DNA of 64,000 nt from Quadrisphaera sp. DSM 44207 (GTDB lineage: Bacteria; Actinomycetota; Actinomycetes; Actinomycetales; Quadrisphaeraceae): the NCBI RefSeq assembly GCF_900101335.1, contig NZ_FNKA01000001.1:186001-250000 (forward strand), given 5' to 3'. This document shows positions 55,284-64,000 of the stretch, piece after piece. The position numbers and the translations under genes are program-made. Position 1 is the first letter of the stretch. Each line of letters starts with the position of its first letter. The notes below the pieces were generated by a model. That model was not told where the DNA came from. It worked only from the letters and a program-made list of their open reading frames with translations, and made no database searches.

Positions 55284-55325
55284 AGCGGAGGGGCGAGCCG
55301 GATGCTTCCGGCTCGCCCCTCCGCT
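55284..55325 (-). terminator. rpmA terminator
   Basis: Perfect 19-bp stem, 55284-55302 with 55307-55325, and a 4-nt loop tgct, starting 21 bp past the rpmA stop. No U-tract. Confidence 0.9.
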
Positions 55326-55346
55326 GGTGCTCCTGGTGCGCTCGCC

Positions 55347-55604
55347 TCAGTCGGCGGCCGGAACGATCGCGACGACGCGGCGCCCGCGGCTGGTGCCGAA
55401 CTGCACCGCCCCGGGGGTCAGCGCGAACAGCGTGTCGTCGCCGCCGCGGCCGACGTTCTCACCGGGGTGGAAGTGAGTGCCGCGCTGGCGCACGATGATC
55501 TCGCCGGCGCTGACGACCTGGCCGCCGAAGCGCTTGACGCCCAGGCGCTGGGCGTTGGAGTCACGCCCGTTGCGGGTGGAGCTGGCGCCCTTCTTGTGTG
55601 CCAT
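55347..55604 (-). CDS. rpmA: 50S ribosomal protein L27
   Basis: 85-residue protein at the peptidyl transferase centre. It begins [20 protein letters not shown] and has [20 protein letters not shown], standard for L27 without the cleavable N-terminal extension seen in Firmicutes. It follows rplU by 14 bp. Confidence 0.98.
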   Translation of the reverse strand: MAHKKGASSTRNGRDSNAQRLGVKRFGGQVVSAGEIIVRQRGTHFHPGENVGRGGDDTLFALTPGAVQFGTSRGRRVVAIVPAAD

Positions 55605-55618
55605 CGGAGGGTCCTCTC

Positions 55619-55927
55619 TCAGCCGATCGCGGTGACGCGCACGCGGGTGTGCTTCTGGCGGTGACCCTGGCGCTTCTTGTACCCGGTCTTGTTCTTGAAC
55701 TTCTGGATGACGATCTTCGGGCCCTTGGTCTCGTCGACCACCTCGGCGGTGACGGTGGTGCCGGCCAGGGCCGCGGCGTCGCTGGTGACGGTGGGGCCGT
55801 CGACGAGCAGGAGCGGCTGCAGCTGCACGGTGGTGCCGCCGGCGAGACCGGGCAAGCGGTCGACGGTCAGCAGGTCGCCGACGGACACCTTCTCCTGCCG
55901 GCCGCCGGCGCGGACGATCGCGTACAC
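55619..55927 (-). CDS. rplU: 50S ribosomal protein L21
   Basis: 102-residue 23S rRNA-binding protein; [18 protein letters not shown] and [20 protein letters not shown] are the family signatures. GTG 55927 follows an AGGGAG-like site. It heads the rplU-rpmA pair downstream of rne. Confidence 0.98.
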   Translation of the reverse strand: MYAIVRAGGRQEKVSVGDLLTVDRLPGLAGGTTVQLQPLLLVDGPTVTSDAAALAGTTVTAEVVDETKGPKIVIQKFKNKTGYKKRQGHRQKHTRVRVTAIG

Positions 55928-56076
55928 GTGAGCTCACTCCCTGAGGTCGTTCGGGTGCTGCGCGGTGCGGGACCCGGAGCGGGTCGCGGGCAGCTGGGCG
56001 CGCCGAGGACGCGCACCGCGCCAGGGTAGCCGACACGGGCCGCCCGGGTCGAACCAGCCGGCGCGCCGGCCCGCCC

Positions 56077-56118
56077 GGTGCGGCCGGTGCGGCCGGTGCG
56101 GCCGGTGCGGCCGGTGCG
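56077..56118. repeat. 9-bp tandem repeat at the 3' end of rne
   Basis: ggtgcggcc is repeated about 4.7 times, ending directly at the rne stop codon (56119). It is non-coding on the minus strand and sits between rne and rplU. Confidence 0.9.
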
Positions 56119-59088
56119 TCAGCGCTGCTCGACGGGCCGGGTGGCGTCGAGCTCGGTGTCGCCGGCGGCCGAGCCGCTGACGGCGGCCTGCTCGGTGCCG
56201 CCCACCTCCGGCTCGGCCCGCTCGACCGCACTCTCCGGAGAGGGTGGGGTGGGAGCGGGCTCGGGTGCGGCGGGGGTGGGCTCGGGCACGACGTCGGCGG
56301 GCTGCTCGGTGAGCTGCTCGGTGGGCTGCTCGGTGAGCTGCTCGGTGGGCTGCTCGGCGGGCTGCTCCTGGCGGTGCGCCAGCCGGGAGGCCTGGGCGAC
56401 CTCGTGGATCGCCTCCCGGACGGCGTCGCGCACGGCGTCTCCGCGCGAGCGGGCGCCGTTGCCGCGCCCGCCCTGCTCGCCGGCGGCGGCGTCCTGGTGG
56501 TGGGCGTGCTCGACCGGCTCCTCGCGCAGCACCACGCCGCGCCCCGCGCAGTGCTCGCACGTCTCGCCGAAGGCCTCGAGGAGCCCCTGCCCGACGCGCT
56601 TGCGGGTCATCTGCACGAGCCCGAGGGACGTCACCTCCGCGACCTGGTGCTTGGTGCGGTCGCGGCCGAGGCACTCGAGCAGGCGGCGCAGCACGAGGTC
56701 GCGGTTGGACTCGAGGACCATGTCGATGAAGTCGACGACGATGATCCCGCCGATGTCGCGCAGCCGCAGCTGCCGCACGATCTCCTCGGCGGCCTCGAGG
56801 TTGTTCTTGGTGACGGTCTCCTCGAGGTTGCCGCCGGAGCCCGTGAACCGCCCGGTGTTGACGTCGACGACGGTCATCGCCTCGGTGCGGTCGATGACGA
56901 GGGAGCCGCCGGAGGGCAGCCACACCTTGCGCTCGAGGGCCTTGGCGATCTGCTCGTCGACGCGGTGGGCGGCGAAGACGTCCCCGTCGCCGTCCCAGCG
57001 GACGACGCGCTCGGAGAGGTCGGGGGCCACGGCGTCGACGTAGGGCTTGATGGCGCCCCAGGCGTCGTCCCCGGAGACGACGAGCGTGGAGAAGTCCTCG
57101 TTGAAGACGTCGCGGACCACCTTGATCGTCAGGTCCGGCTCGCCGTGCAGCAGGGTCGGCGGGTTGACCTGCTTGGCGCGCTTGGAGATCTCCTGCCACT
57201 GCGCGGCCAGGCGGGCGATGTCGCGCGCCAGCTCCTCCTCGCTGGCGCCCTCGGCGGCCGTGCGCACGATGACGCCGGCGTCCTCGGGCACGACCTGCTT
57301 GAGGATCTTCTTCAGCCGCGCGCGCTCGGTGTCCGGCAGCTTGCGGGAGATGCCCGTCATCGACCCGTTGGGCACGTACACCAGGTAGCGGCCGGGCAGG
57401 GAGGTCTGGCTGGTCAGGCGGGCGCCCTTGTGGCCCACGGGGTCCTTGCTGACCTGCACGAGCACCGGGTCGCCGGACTTCAGGGCCGACTCGATGCGCT
57501 TGGCCTGGCCCGAGAGGCCGGCGGCGTCCCAGTCGACCTCGCCGGCGTACAGGACGGCGTTGCGGCCGCGGCCGATGTCGACGAAGGCCGCCTCCATGCT
57601 CGGCAGCACGTTCTGCACCTTGCCGAGGTAGACGTTGCCGATCATCGACGTGTGCTGCTTGCGGGCGACGTAGTGCTCCACGAGCACGCCGTCCTCGAGG
57701 ACGGCGACCTGCGTGCGCCCGGCGGAGGAGCGCACCACCATCGTGCGCTCGACGCTCTCGCGCCGGGCGAGGAACTCCGCCTCGGAGATGACCTTCGTGC
57801 GCCGGCCGGAGTCGCGCCCGTCGCGGCGGCGCTGGCGCTTGGCCTCCAGCCGCGTCGAACCCTTGACGGCGGTGACGTCCTCGCTCGCGGAGCCGCGCCG
57901 CGAGCGGGAGCGCGAGCGCCCGCTGGGGGCCTCCTCGTCGGCGTCCTCGACCTCGGTCTCGCCGGCCTCGCCCCCACCGCGGCTGCGGCGGCGACGGCGA
58001 CGGCGACGGCTGCCGCCGGCCTCCTCCTCGGCGTCCGGCGCCTCGGCGTCCTGCTCGTCCGCGGCCTCGCCCTCGGCGACCTCACCGCCGCGGGCGGCCT
58101 GCAGGGCCTGCAGGTCCGCGCTGATCGCCTCGGCCACGTCCGCGGCACCGGACGGCGCCGGGGCGGCGCCGTCCTCGGCGTCCGCGTCGACACCCGCCTC
58201 GGCGTCCGGCTCGGCGTCGACGTCGGTCTCGTCCGCGTCCGCGGGCTCCTCGGAGCGGCGGCGCCGGCCCCGGCCCCCGCGTCGGCGGCGAGAGCGGCGG
58301 CCGCGCCCGCTCGGCTCGTCGCCCTCGGCGGCCTCCTCGTCGGCGTCCGCGTCGGCGTCCGCGTCAGTGTCAGTGTCGGCATCCAGGTCGGCGTCCGCGT
58401 CGGCGTCCACGTCGGTGCCGACCTCCGCGTCGGTGTCCGCATCGGCTCCGAGGGCGTCGTCCTCGGCCGTGCCCTCCACGGTGCTGCGCACGTCGTCGTC
58501 GGCGGCGGCCTCCGGAGCGGTCTCGCCGGGCGCGACGACCGGCGCGACGGCCAGGCCGGTCGCGGCGGCGGGCAGCGCGTCGTGCGGCGGCTCCGGCGGG
58601 ACCGCGGGCTGGGTGGTGGGGGCCACCTCGGCGACCGCGGGCTGCGGAGGGCCGGCCGGACGGCTGGCCGCGCGGCGCCGGCGCGGCAGCGCGGCCGGCT
58701 CCGGGGCCTGGAAGAGGAGGGTCGTGGGCGAGGCGGTCGGCGACGGCGCGCCGTCCTCGGCGGGCTCGCCCGGCCCGTCCTGCTCCTCGCCCCGGTCGAC
58801 GGGCGGCGCGGACGGCGCCTGCTGCTCGCCTCCCAGCGCGATCGGCAGCTCCTGGGGCAGCTGGGTCGCCTCGGCAGCGGCCTCGTCCGCCGGCAGCGGG
58901 ATGCCGGTCTCCCGGCTGCTCGCCGCCGCGGCCTCGGTGGCCGCCGGAGGGCCGGCGGGGCGGCTGGCGGCGCGTCGCCGCGTCCGGCGCGCCGGCGCCT
59001 GCTCGGGCTGCTGCTCGGGCCGTTCCGCAGCAGGGCCCTCCGCTGCGGCCGTCGCGTCGCCGTCGGCAGGAACGTCGTTCGTGGTCAC
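56119..59088 (-). CDS. rne: Ribonuclease E/G family endoribonuclease
   Basis: 989-residue RNase E of the actinobacterial type, the main RNA-decay and rRNA-processing endonuclease. The catalytic body starts late: S1 domain about 455-545 ([21 protein letters not shown] cut to its core), catalytic acids D742 in VVDVNTG and D786 in VVDFIDM, and the zinc-link CEHCAGRG at 844-851. About 450 residues precede it, acidic/basic and probably disordered, with [12 protein letters not shown] repeated exactly at 37-48 and 137-148, Asp/Ala runs and an Arg8 tract. The C-terminal tail has TEQLTEQP repeats. Start GTG 59088. Confidence 0.95.
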   Translation of the reverse strand: MTTNDVPADGDATAAAEGPAAERPEQQPEQAPARRTRRRAASRPAGPPAATEAAAASSRETGIPLPADEAAAEATQLPQELPIALGGEQQAPSAPPVDRGEEQDGPGEPAEDGAPSPTASPTTLLFQAPEPAALPRRRRAASRPAGPPQPAVAEVAPTTQPAVPPEPPHDALPAAATGLAVAPVVAPGETAPEAAADDDVRSTVEGTAEDDALGADADTDAEVGTDVDADADADLDADTDTDADADADADEEAAEGDEPSGRGRRSRRRRGGRGRRRRSEEPADADETDVDAEPDAEAGVDADAEDGAAPAPSGAADVAEAISADLQALQAARGGEVAEGEAADEQDAEAPDAEEEAGGSRRRRRRRRSRGGGEAGETEVEDADEEAPSGRSRSRSRRGSASEDVTAVKGSTRLEAKRQRRRDGRDSGRRTKVISEAEFLARRESVERTMVVRSSAGRTQVAVLEDGVLVEHYVARKQHTSMIGNVYLGKVQNVLPSMEAAFVDIGRGRNAVLYAGEVDWDAAGLSGQAKRIESALKSGDPVLVQVSKDPVGHKGARLTSQTSLPGRYLVYVPNGSMTGISRKLPDTERARLKKILKQVVPEDAGVIVRTAAEGASEEELARDIARLAAQWQEISKRAKQVNPPTLLHGEPDLTIKVVRDVFNEDFSTLVVSGDDAWGAIKPYVDAVAPDLSERVVRWDGDGDVFAAHRVDEQIAKALERKVWLPSGGSLVIDRTEAMTVVDVNTGRFTGSGGNLEETVTKNNLEAAEEIVRQLRLRDIGGIIVVDFIDMVLESNRDLVLRRLLECLGRDRTKHQVAEVTSLGLVQMTRKRVGQGLLEAFGETCEHCAGRGVVLREEPVEHAHHQDAAAGEQGGRGNGARSRGDAVRDAVREAIHEVAQASRLAHRQEQPAEQPTEQLTEQPTEQLTEQPADVVPEPTPAAPEPAPTPPSPESAVERAEPEVGGTEQAAVSGSAAGDTELDATRPVEQR

Positions 59089-59494
59089 ACGGACCCCCGT
59101 CCCGGCGGGCCGGCCACACCATCGGCACCGCTCGAGAGCTCAGCCACCACCCGCGGGCGGTGGAAGTCGTCTGGTGGCCGGGCGGGCGCGGCGCTGCGCG
59201 TCGGGCGCAGGAGCGGGGCCGCCACGGCGCGACCACGGCCCGGTGCGGCACCAGGAGGTCTGGCGCCGTGCCGGCCACCCGCACGGGGACCCCTGCGCCT
59301 GTCGCACCACCGGGTCGGTGGCCGCGGCGCCAGGTCGGTCACCTCGGAGGGCGGCGAGGACGTCGTCGGGTCGACCGGCAGGTGTGGCGCACCGGACGAC
59401 CACCCGCAGTATCGCATGGCACGACCGCGACCTTGAGCCGGCCCCGTGCCCGCGCTGCGCGAGCACGGCCGCGTCCGGCGCGTCCGCCCCGTCC
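59089..59494. other. 406-bp gap upstream of rne; possible long rne leader
   Basis: No gene is seen. On the minus strand a weak -10-like GATACT (59413-59408) would start a transcript near 59401, giving rne an untranslated leader of about 310 nt. This is a low-confidence promoter. Several short GC-rich stems are possible, but none is distinctive. Confidence 0.3.
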
Positions 59495-60094
59495 TCAGAG
59501 ATAGCGGGTGGGGTCGAACTCGGCGAGGGGGATGACGCGCACCCGCGGCAGCACGCCGGTGAAGCAGCGGACGTCGTCCTCGAGGTCGAAGACCGACAGG
59601 CCGTCGGCGGTCAGGTCCCCGAAGGTCGAGCTGACGAACTCGCGGAAGCCCAGCAGTCCGACCCGGCGGCCCGGGCCCTGCAGCAGGCGCGCCATGTGCT
59701 CGTGGAAGTCGCCGTCGTGGCTGGCGAGCAGGATGTCGCCGTCGCGCGGGAGCAGGGCGTCGAGGGTGCGCTGGATGCCGAGGTCGACGACCTTCTCTCC
59801 CGGCCCACCGGCCAGCGGCAGCGGCCGGTAGCCCATGGCCAGCAGGGCCTGCACGAAGCTCATCGGCATCGTGCCGGAGGTGGCGTTGAGGAAGAACAGC
59901 GCGCGCACCGGCTGCTGCCAGACCTCGGTGGCGAAGTCGCGCACCCGGTCCCAGCGCGGCCGCTCCTCCGGCTGGGGCCGCCGGCCGAGCACGCTCATGC
60001 CGAGGGTGGCGTCGATGTTCTCGCCGTCGACCAGCAGGTAGGTGGTGCGCCGCCCGCCGGCGACCTCCTCGCCAGCGCCCGCGGTCTGCGTCAC
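59495..60094 (-). CDS. NYN (PIN-like) domain protein
   Basis: 199-residue protein of the NYN/LabA-like branch of the PIN ribonuclease fold. Conserved acids: YLLVDGENIDATLG at the start, EKVVDLGIQRTLDALL, and ILLASHDGDFHEHMARLL, then GLLGFREFVSS. It probably cleaves or binds RNA; its place upstream of rne suggests a role in RNA turnover, which is inference. GTG 60094 follows GGAGGAGG. Confidence 0.85.
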   Translation of the reverse strand: MTQTAGAGEEVAGGRRTTYLLVDGENIDATLGMSVLGRRPQPEERPRWDRVRDFATEVWQQPVRALFFLNATSGTMPMSFVQALLAMGYRPLPLAGGPGEKVVDLGIQRTLDALLPRDGDILLASHDGDFHEHMARLLQGPGRRVGLLGFREFVSSTFGDLTADGLSVFDLEDDVRCFTGVLPRVRVIPLAEFDPTRYL

Positions 60095-60221
60095 CTGCGT
60101 GCCTCCTCCGGCGTCGACCTCGACCGACCCTACCGCTCCCGCCCCGCCCGGCCCCGGTGTGCGGCGGGGCGGGGGCGCGAGCGACCATCGCCTCCTCACC
60201 CGCCGCCGGGAGGCCCGCTGC

Positions 60222-61814
60222 ATGTCCGTCGTTCCTCCGGAGGGCGGCTCCTCGCCGCGCGGGCGGCGTCCTCCGCCTGCTCTCCCGCCCCACGGGCTGC
60301 TGGACGGCGCCGCGGGGCGGCGCCTCGCGGTCGTGGCGGCCGTCGCGCTCGTGGCCCTGGCCGCCCAGGCGCTCGGCCAGGGCGGCCCGCTCGCCGGCGG
60401 CTGGGAGGCGCTCGCCCTGCAGGTGCTGGGCGTCGCCGCCGCCTTCGCCGTCGCCGTCGTGCTCCGCCTGTCCACGGGGGCGGCGGCCCTGGCCGCCGCG
60501 CTGGCGGCGCTGTCACCGGTCGGCGTCGCCGCGCGGGCGGCGGCCCAGGACGGCGCGCGGGAAGGCGTGCCCGCGCTGCTCTCCCTCGCCGTGCTCGCCG
60601 CCCCGCTGGCCGTCGCCGCGGCCGCGGGGAGGCGGGGCGGGCCGCGGCGGGCGGCCAGGCGCCGCGAGGACCTGTCGGCCCCGGCGCTGGCGCTGGCGGG
60701 GACCGCCGCCGTCCTCGCGGGCGGGGCCGCAGCGCGCGGCGCGGCGGTCGCCGGCCACCGGGCCACGGGAGCCGGCGCGCTCGCCGCCGTCGTGCAGCTG
60801 GACCCCCTGCTGCCCCTGCTCGGGCTGGTCACCGCCGTGGTGGGCCTCGTCGTGCCGGGCCTGCGGCTGACGGGGCTGGCGCTGCTGCTCGTGCCGGTGC
60901 TCGTGCTGGCGCTCGACCTGCCGGTCGCGAGCACCGTGCCCGCGCTGCCGCTGGCGGCCCTCGTCGTCGCCGGGGCGGTCGAGGCGGTGCGGCAGCGCCT
61001 GGGCGGTCCGGTGCCGGGCCCGGCACCGGACCGGGCGCCCTCCCACCGCGCCGCTCCCGCCCGGGCGACTCCTGCCCGCGCCGGGGCGGAGCGCGCCCGG
61101 CCCGCGCGGCGCCCGGCGCCCCCGCTCGCCCTCGGGGCGGCGGCCCTGGCCGCAGCGGTCGCGGTGCCCGTGTGGACGGCGAGCCTGCGCTCCCTGCCGG
61201 CGACCTCGGCCGCCGCGAGCACCACCCCGGGCGCCACCCCGGGCGCCACGCCGACGGGGTCGCCCGCCGCGACGGAGCCGGCGGCGTCGGCGGGGTCGGC
61301 GCCGTCCGCGGCGTGCCCCCCGGCGGCCGGGGCGAGCAGCGCGCCGTCCGCCCCGGCGACGACCGGCAGCACGGACAGCGGCACGGACAGCGGCGCGGGC
61401 GCCACGGCGACGAGCGTGCCGCTGGACACCCTGCCGCCCGCTCCCGCGCCGTCCGCCGCGGTGGCCGCCCTGGCGGCCAACCCCCGCGTGCAGCTGTCGC
61501 CAGCGGCCCGGGAGGCGCTGCTGACCGCGCCGGTCGACGCCCGCCTGGTGGCGCTGCTGGCGCAGCTGGCCGCCGACCGGCGGCTGTCGGTGGCCGAGGT
61601 CCCGGCCCCCGCCGTCCCGGACTGCTCCGCGCCGCGGCGCGCGGCCGTGCTCGACGGGCTGGGCGGCCGGCCCCTCGGGGAGGACCCGCAGGCCCTCGCC
61701 GTCCTGGTCGAGGAGCTGGCGGCGCAGCAGCCCGACGTGCGCCCGACCACGGCGGAGCAGACCTCCCCGGCGGGGGTGCGCCAGCTCGTCGTGGAGCTGC
61801 CGCCCCCGGCGTGA
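60222..61814 (+). CDS. Multi-pass membrane protein with extracytoplasmic C-terminal region, unknown
   Basis: 530-residue protein I do not recognise. Residues about 30-240 hold seven or so hydrophobic helices with a basic loop ([15 protein letters not shown]); a Pro/Ala/Arg linker and one more helix (LALGAAALAAAVAVPVW) follow, then a Thr/Ser/Ala-rich stretch and a folded-looking C-terminal part (LAANPRVQLSPAAREALL, PVDARLVALLAQLAADRRLSV, LVVELPPPA). Two cysteines (ACPP and PDCSAP) could form a disulfide outside the cell. ATG 60222 follows GGGAGG. It is divergent from the NYN gene and upstream of the DUF4397/sortase pair. Confidence 0.7.
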   Translation: MSVVPPEGGSSPRGRRPPPALPPHGLLDGAAGRRLAVVAAVALVALAAQALGQGGPLAGGWEALALQVLGVAAAFAVAVVLRLSTGAAALAAALAALSPVGVAARAAAQDGAREGVPALLSLAVLAAPLAVAAAAGRRGGPRRAARRREDLSAPALALAGTAAVLAGGAAARGAAVAGHRATGAGALAAVVQLDPLLPLLGLVTAVVGLVVPGLRLTGLALLLVPVLVLALDLPVASTVPALPLAALVVAGAVEAVRQRLGGPVPGPAPDRAPSHRAAPARATPARAGAERARPARRPAPPLALGAAALAAAVAVPVWTASLRSLPATSAAASTTPGATPGATPTGSPAATEPAASAGSAPSAACPPAAGASSAPSAPATTGSTDSGTDSGAGATATSVPLDTLPPAPAPSAAVAALAANPRVQLSPAAREALLTAPVDARLVALLAQLAADRRLSVAEVPAPAVPDCSAPRRAAVLDGLGGRPLGEDPQALAVLVEELAAQQPDVRPTTAEQTSPAGVRQLVVELPPPA

Positions 61815-61915
61815 CCGCCGCCACGACGGACCCGAGGACGGACCCGGGGACGGGGACGGACGGCGGAGACGGGGCCGGGACGGGGGCCGGGGAGGCGCTC
61901 CGTCCCCCTTCGTCC

Positions 61916-61946
61916 TACTCTGAGCAACCGAGCTACCACGCTCGGT
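61916..61946 (+). promoter_or_regulatory. Promoter region of the DUF4397-sortase operon, with dyad
   Basis: TACTCT at 61916-61921 fits TAnnnT. Immediately downstream is a perfect dyad, accgagc (61927-61933) and gctcggt (61940-61946) with a 6-nt loop, in the likely initial transcribed region; it could be an operator or a 5' stem. Confidence 0.4.
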
Positions 61947-61989
61947 GGCGCACAGTGCTGCTGTCCAGCGGCCTGACGGAGAGGGACCG

Positions 61990-62883
61990 ATGACCCAGCG
62001 ACGCCGCGCCCGGACCGCTGCCGCGGGGGCGCTGGCAGCGTCCGCGCTCGCGCTCGCCCCGGCGGCCAGCGCCGCCGCTGCGCGCACGAGCGGGGAGGAG
62101 ACCGCGTACGTCCGCGTGGGTCACCTCGTCCCCGAGCTGGGCGAGATGGTGATGAGCGCCGTCCTGACGGACTACGACGGCAGCACCCAGCCGCTGGAGC
62201 TCGTGCCCGAGGCGACCTACGGCGCCGTGACGGACTACGCGGCCCTGCCGGTCGGCTACTACTCCGTCTCCGTGCGCCCCGTCGGCGCCGCGCCCGACTC
62301 CCCGCCCGTGCTCAGCGGCACCCTCGAGGCCCGGGCCGGGCAGGCGTACACCGTCGCGGGCCTCGGCACCGCCGAGGCCCCGCGCCTGGGCGCCATCCAG
62401 GACGACATCACCCCCGCCGCGCCGGGCACGGCGCGCGTGCGCGTGGTGCCGGCCGCCAGCGCCGCCCAGCAGCTGGACGTCGGCGTCGTCGGCGGCCCCG
62501 CCCTCGCCGAGGACGCCGCGTTCTCCCAGCCCACCGGCTACGTCGACGTGCCCGCCGGGGACGTGACCGTGCGCGCCGGCGCGCAGGGCGGACCGCCGTC
62601 CGACACGCCCGTGGAGCTCGGGGACGGCGACGTGTACACCCTCCTCGTGCTCGACGCCCCGCAGGGCGGCCTGGAGGTGCGCGCGATCGAGGACGCCACC
62701 GGTGCCGGGGTGCAGCCGGTCGGCGGCGCCGACACCGGCTTCGGCGGCCTCGCCGGCGGGCAGGACGGTGGACAGGACGGCGCGGCGTCCGCGGCCCTGG
62801 CGGCCGGCGGCGGCGCGCTGGCCCTCGCCGGCACGGGCGCGCTCGCGCTGCAGCACCGGCGGCGCGCGAGCGCCTCGCGCTGA
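61990..62883 (+). CDS. DUF4397 domain surface protein, predicted sortase substrate
   Basis: 297-residue exported protein. A signal peptide (about 1-31, ending PAASAAAA) precedes a DUF4397 domain: TAYVRVGHLVPELGEMVMS, LPVGYYSVSVRPVGAA, ARVRVVPAAS, VDVPAGDVTVRAG. The C-terminus has GGADTGFGG, a Gly/Gln/Asp linker, a hydrophobic stretch and a basic tail (QHRRRASASR), resembling a cell-wall sorting signal without classical LPxTG. The sortase gene starts in its stop codon. ATG 61990 follows GAGAGGG. Confidence 0.83.
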   Translation: MTQRRRARTAAAGALAASALALAPAASAAAARTSGEETAYVRVGHLVPELGEMVMSAVLTDYDGSTQPLELVPEATYGAVTDYAALPVGYYSVSVRPVGAAPDSPPVLSGTLEARAGQAYTVAGLGTAEAPRLGAIQDDITPAAPGTARVRVVPAASAAQQLDVGVVGGPALAEDAAFSQPTGYVDVPAGDVTVRAGAQGGPPSDTPVELGDGDVYTLLVLDAPQGGLEVRAIEDATGAGVQPVGGADTGFGGLAGGQDGGQDGAASAALAAGGGALALAGTGALALQHRRRASASR

Positions 62884-63614
62884 TGCCCTTCCCGGTCCGG
62901 CGGGCGCGCACGGCCCGCCACCGGGCGCCGGCGGCACGGCCCCGGCTGCCGCGCGCGGTGGGCACCGCCGTGGCGGCGGCGGCGACCGCCGCGGGCGCGG
63001 TGGCCGTCACCGCCGCCGTGCTCACGGCGGCCGCTCCCGCGCGAGGCGGGGCGAGCGCGCCGGTCGTGGCCACCTCGCCGGCGCCCGCGGCCGGCGAGGC
63101 CGGTGCCCTCGGCACCGCTCTCGCCGCGGCCCTGGCGGCCGCGCCGGCGGCGCAGGACGTCGCAGCGCCGGCGGAGCTGGTCATCCCGGACCTCGGGATC
63201 GCCTCGCCGCTCGTGCCGCTGGGCACCACGGCCTCGGGTGCGCTGGAGGTGCCGGCCGACGCGGCCGTGGCGGGCTGGTTCACCGGCGGTCCCGCGCCGG
63301 GCGCCAGGGGCCCCGCCGTCATCGCCGGCCACGTCGACTCCACCGGCGGCCCCGGCGTCTTCGCCGACCTCGACGAGCTGGAGGTCGGCGACGCCGTGCA
63401 GGTGCGCCGCACGGACGGCACCACCGCGGACTTCGTCGTCACCGGCGCCGAGCAGGTGGCGAAGACGGCCTTCCCCAGCGACGTCGTCTACGGGGCCGCG
63501 CCCGGGCCGCAGCTGCGGCTGGTCACCTGCGGCGGCGCCTTCGACCGCGCCAGCGGGCACTACGAGGACAACCTCGTCGTCTACGCGCGGACGCTGACCC
63601 CGGCACCGGCCTGA
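62883..63614 (+). CDS. Class E/F-like sortase
   Basis: 243-residue membrane-anchored transpeptidase. One N-terminal helix (AVGTAVAAAATAAGAVAVTAAV cut to its core) and an extracytoplasmic sortase beta-barrel: LVIPDLGIASPLVPLG, catalytic His in AVIAGHVDS, catalytic Cys in LRLVTCGG, with the Arg in FDRASGHYEDNLVVYA. It overlaps the DUF4397 gene by one base (TGATG), so enzyme and probable substrate are made together. Classes E and F cannot be separated by eye. Confidence 0.88.
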   Translation: MPFPVRRARTARHRAPAARPRLPRAVGTAVAAAATAAGAVAVTAAVLTAAAPARGGASAPVVATSPAPAAGEAGALGTALAAALAAAPAAQDVAAPAELVIPDLGIASPLVPLGTTASGALEVPADAAVAGWFTGGPAPGARGPAVIAGHVDSTGGPGVFADLDELEVGDAVQVRRTDGTTADFVVTGAEQVAKTAFPSDVVYGAAPGPQLRLVTCGGAFDRASGHYEDNLVVYARTLTPAPA

Positions 63615-63639
63615 GCGCCGCCGCGCGCCGGGCGGCGCT
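63614..63639. terminator. Hairpin terminator after the sortase gene
   Basis: Perfect 9-bp stem agcgccgcc (63614-63622) with ggcggcgct (63631-63639) and an 8-nt loop, beginning in the sortase stop codon and 13 bp from the ndk stop; usable by both convergent transcripts. Confidence 0.7.
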
Positions 63640-63652
63640 GAGGCCGGGCTCC

Positions 63653-64000
63653 TCAGGAGCCGGGGAACCAGATCCCGATCTCGCGGGCGGCGGAGTCCGG
63701 GGAGTCGGAGCCGTGCACGAGGTTCTGCTGCACCGCTCCGCCCCAGTCGCGGCCGAGGTCGCCGCGGATCGTGCCGGGCGCGGCCGTCGTCGGGTCCGTG
63801 ACCCCGGCCAGGGACCGGAACCCCTCGACGCACCGCTGGCCCTCCACGACGGCGGCGAGCACGGGCCCGGAGGACATGAACTCCAGCAGCGGCTCGTAGA
63901 ACGGCTTGCCCTCGTGCTCGGCGTAGTGCTCCTGCAGCACCGAGCGCTCCGGAGTGCTCAGCTGCACGGCGAGCAGCCGGTAGCCCTTGGCCTCGATGCG
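63653..64000 (-). CDS. ndk: Nucleoside diphosphate kinase (3' part, cut by the window edge)
   Basis: Transfers phosphate from ATP to nucleoside diphosphates through a phospho-histidine. The 115 visible residues, in frame from the window edge (RIEAKGYRLLAVQLSTPE), include GTIRGDLG and the active-site NLVHGSDSPDSAAREIGIWF. The first about 25 residues lie beyond position 64000. Confidence 0.96.
   Translation of the reverse strand, partial: RIEAKGYRLLAVQLSTPERSVLQEHYAEHEGKPFYEPLLEFMSSGPVLAAVVEGQRCVEGFRSLAGVTDPTTAAPGTIRGDLGRDWGGAVQQNLVHGSDSPDSAAREIGIWFPGS

Noticed and set aside
58300-58470. Repetitive gcgtcggcgtcc stretches considered as a CRISPR-like or satellite array
   Set aside because: They are in-frame Asp/Ala codons of the acidic part of RNase E; no spacer/repeat alternation exists. 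No CRISPR array was found anywhere in the window.

Overview
The window is 64 kb of very high-GC actinobacterial chromosome. Evidence for an actinomycete: strong GC bias at third codon positions, many GTG starts, GTGA/ATGA translational couplings, TAnnnT -10 boxes placed so that +1 falls at or next to the start codon (leaderless genes), a CIRCE/HrcA heat-shock circuit, and the actinobacterial core orders hrcA-dnaJ, lepA-hemW, comEA-comEC-holA-rpsT, and rne-rplU-rpmA-obg-proB-proA-nadD-rsfS. A genus cannot be fixed from sequence alone; a Kineosporiales-like organism is my guess. Most of the window is conserved housekeeping DNA, with a few accessory insertions.

Layout. 0.3-4.2 kb: dnaJ and hrcA (minus) under a CIRCE operator, then DUF3097 and DUF4870 genes (plus). 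4.2-12.9 kb: a membrane diguanylate cyclase, hemW, an aldo/keto reductase, a DUF72 protein, a nucleoside hydrolase coupled to an acetyltransferase, a MOSC protein and lepA. 12.97-15.05 kb: a lower-GC two-gene insertion encoding an AAA/ABC-type ATPase and a DUF4276/RloB-like TOPRIM protein, the best candidate for an under-described (probably anti-phage) system. 15.2-18.3 kb: a thioesterase, and a transglutaminase coupled to a fused, degenerate ATP-grasp/alpha-E protein. 18.5-26.5 kb: rpsT, holA, comEC, comEA, leuS. 26.7-31.9 kb: a UbiA-type prenyltransferase, a degenerate-GGDEF membrane protein, a DUF305 protein with a repeat tract, a fused aminodeoxychorismate synthase (pabAB), and an unannotated 40-residue cysteine-containing peptide gene with its own leaderless promoter. 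31.9-34.3 kb: an aldehyde dehydrogenase and a CDF metal exporter.

34.4-41.3 kb is an alpha-galactoside utilisation cluster: binding lipoprotein, two permeases and a GH36 alpha-galactosidase, divergent from a leaderless ROK regulator. It has no ATPase gene, so a shared ATPase must energise it. 41.4-46.8 kb holds an MFS exporter, a cupredoxin lipoprotein, and a TetR gene divergent from a DrrAB-like exporter operon. 46.8-48.2 kb is a degraded patch with a TOPRIM pseudogene and an acetyltransferase. Next come tRNA-Ala(GGC) and the cluster from rsfS to rne. The window ends with an NYN-domain protein, an unknown membrane protein, a DUF4397 surface protein with its class E/F-like sortase, and the 3' part of ndk.

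Recurring oddities are short tandem repeats at gene ends or inside reading frames, long convergent 3' overlaps in low-complexity tails, and large perfect inverted repeats between genes. GC differences quoted here were judged by eye, not calculated.
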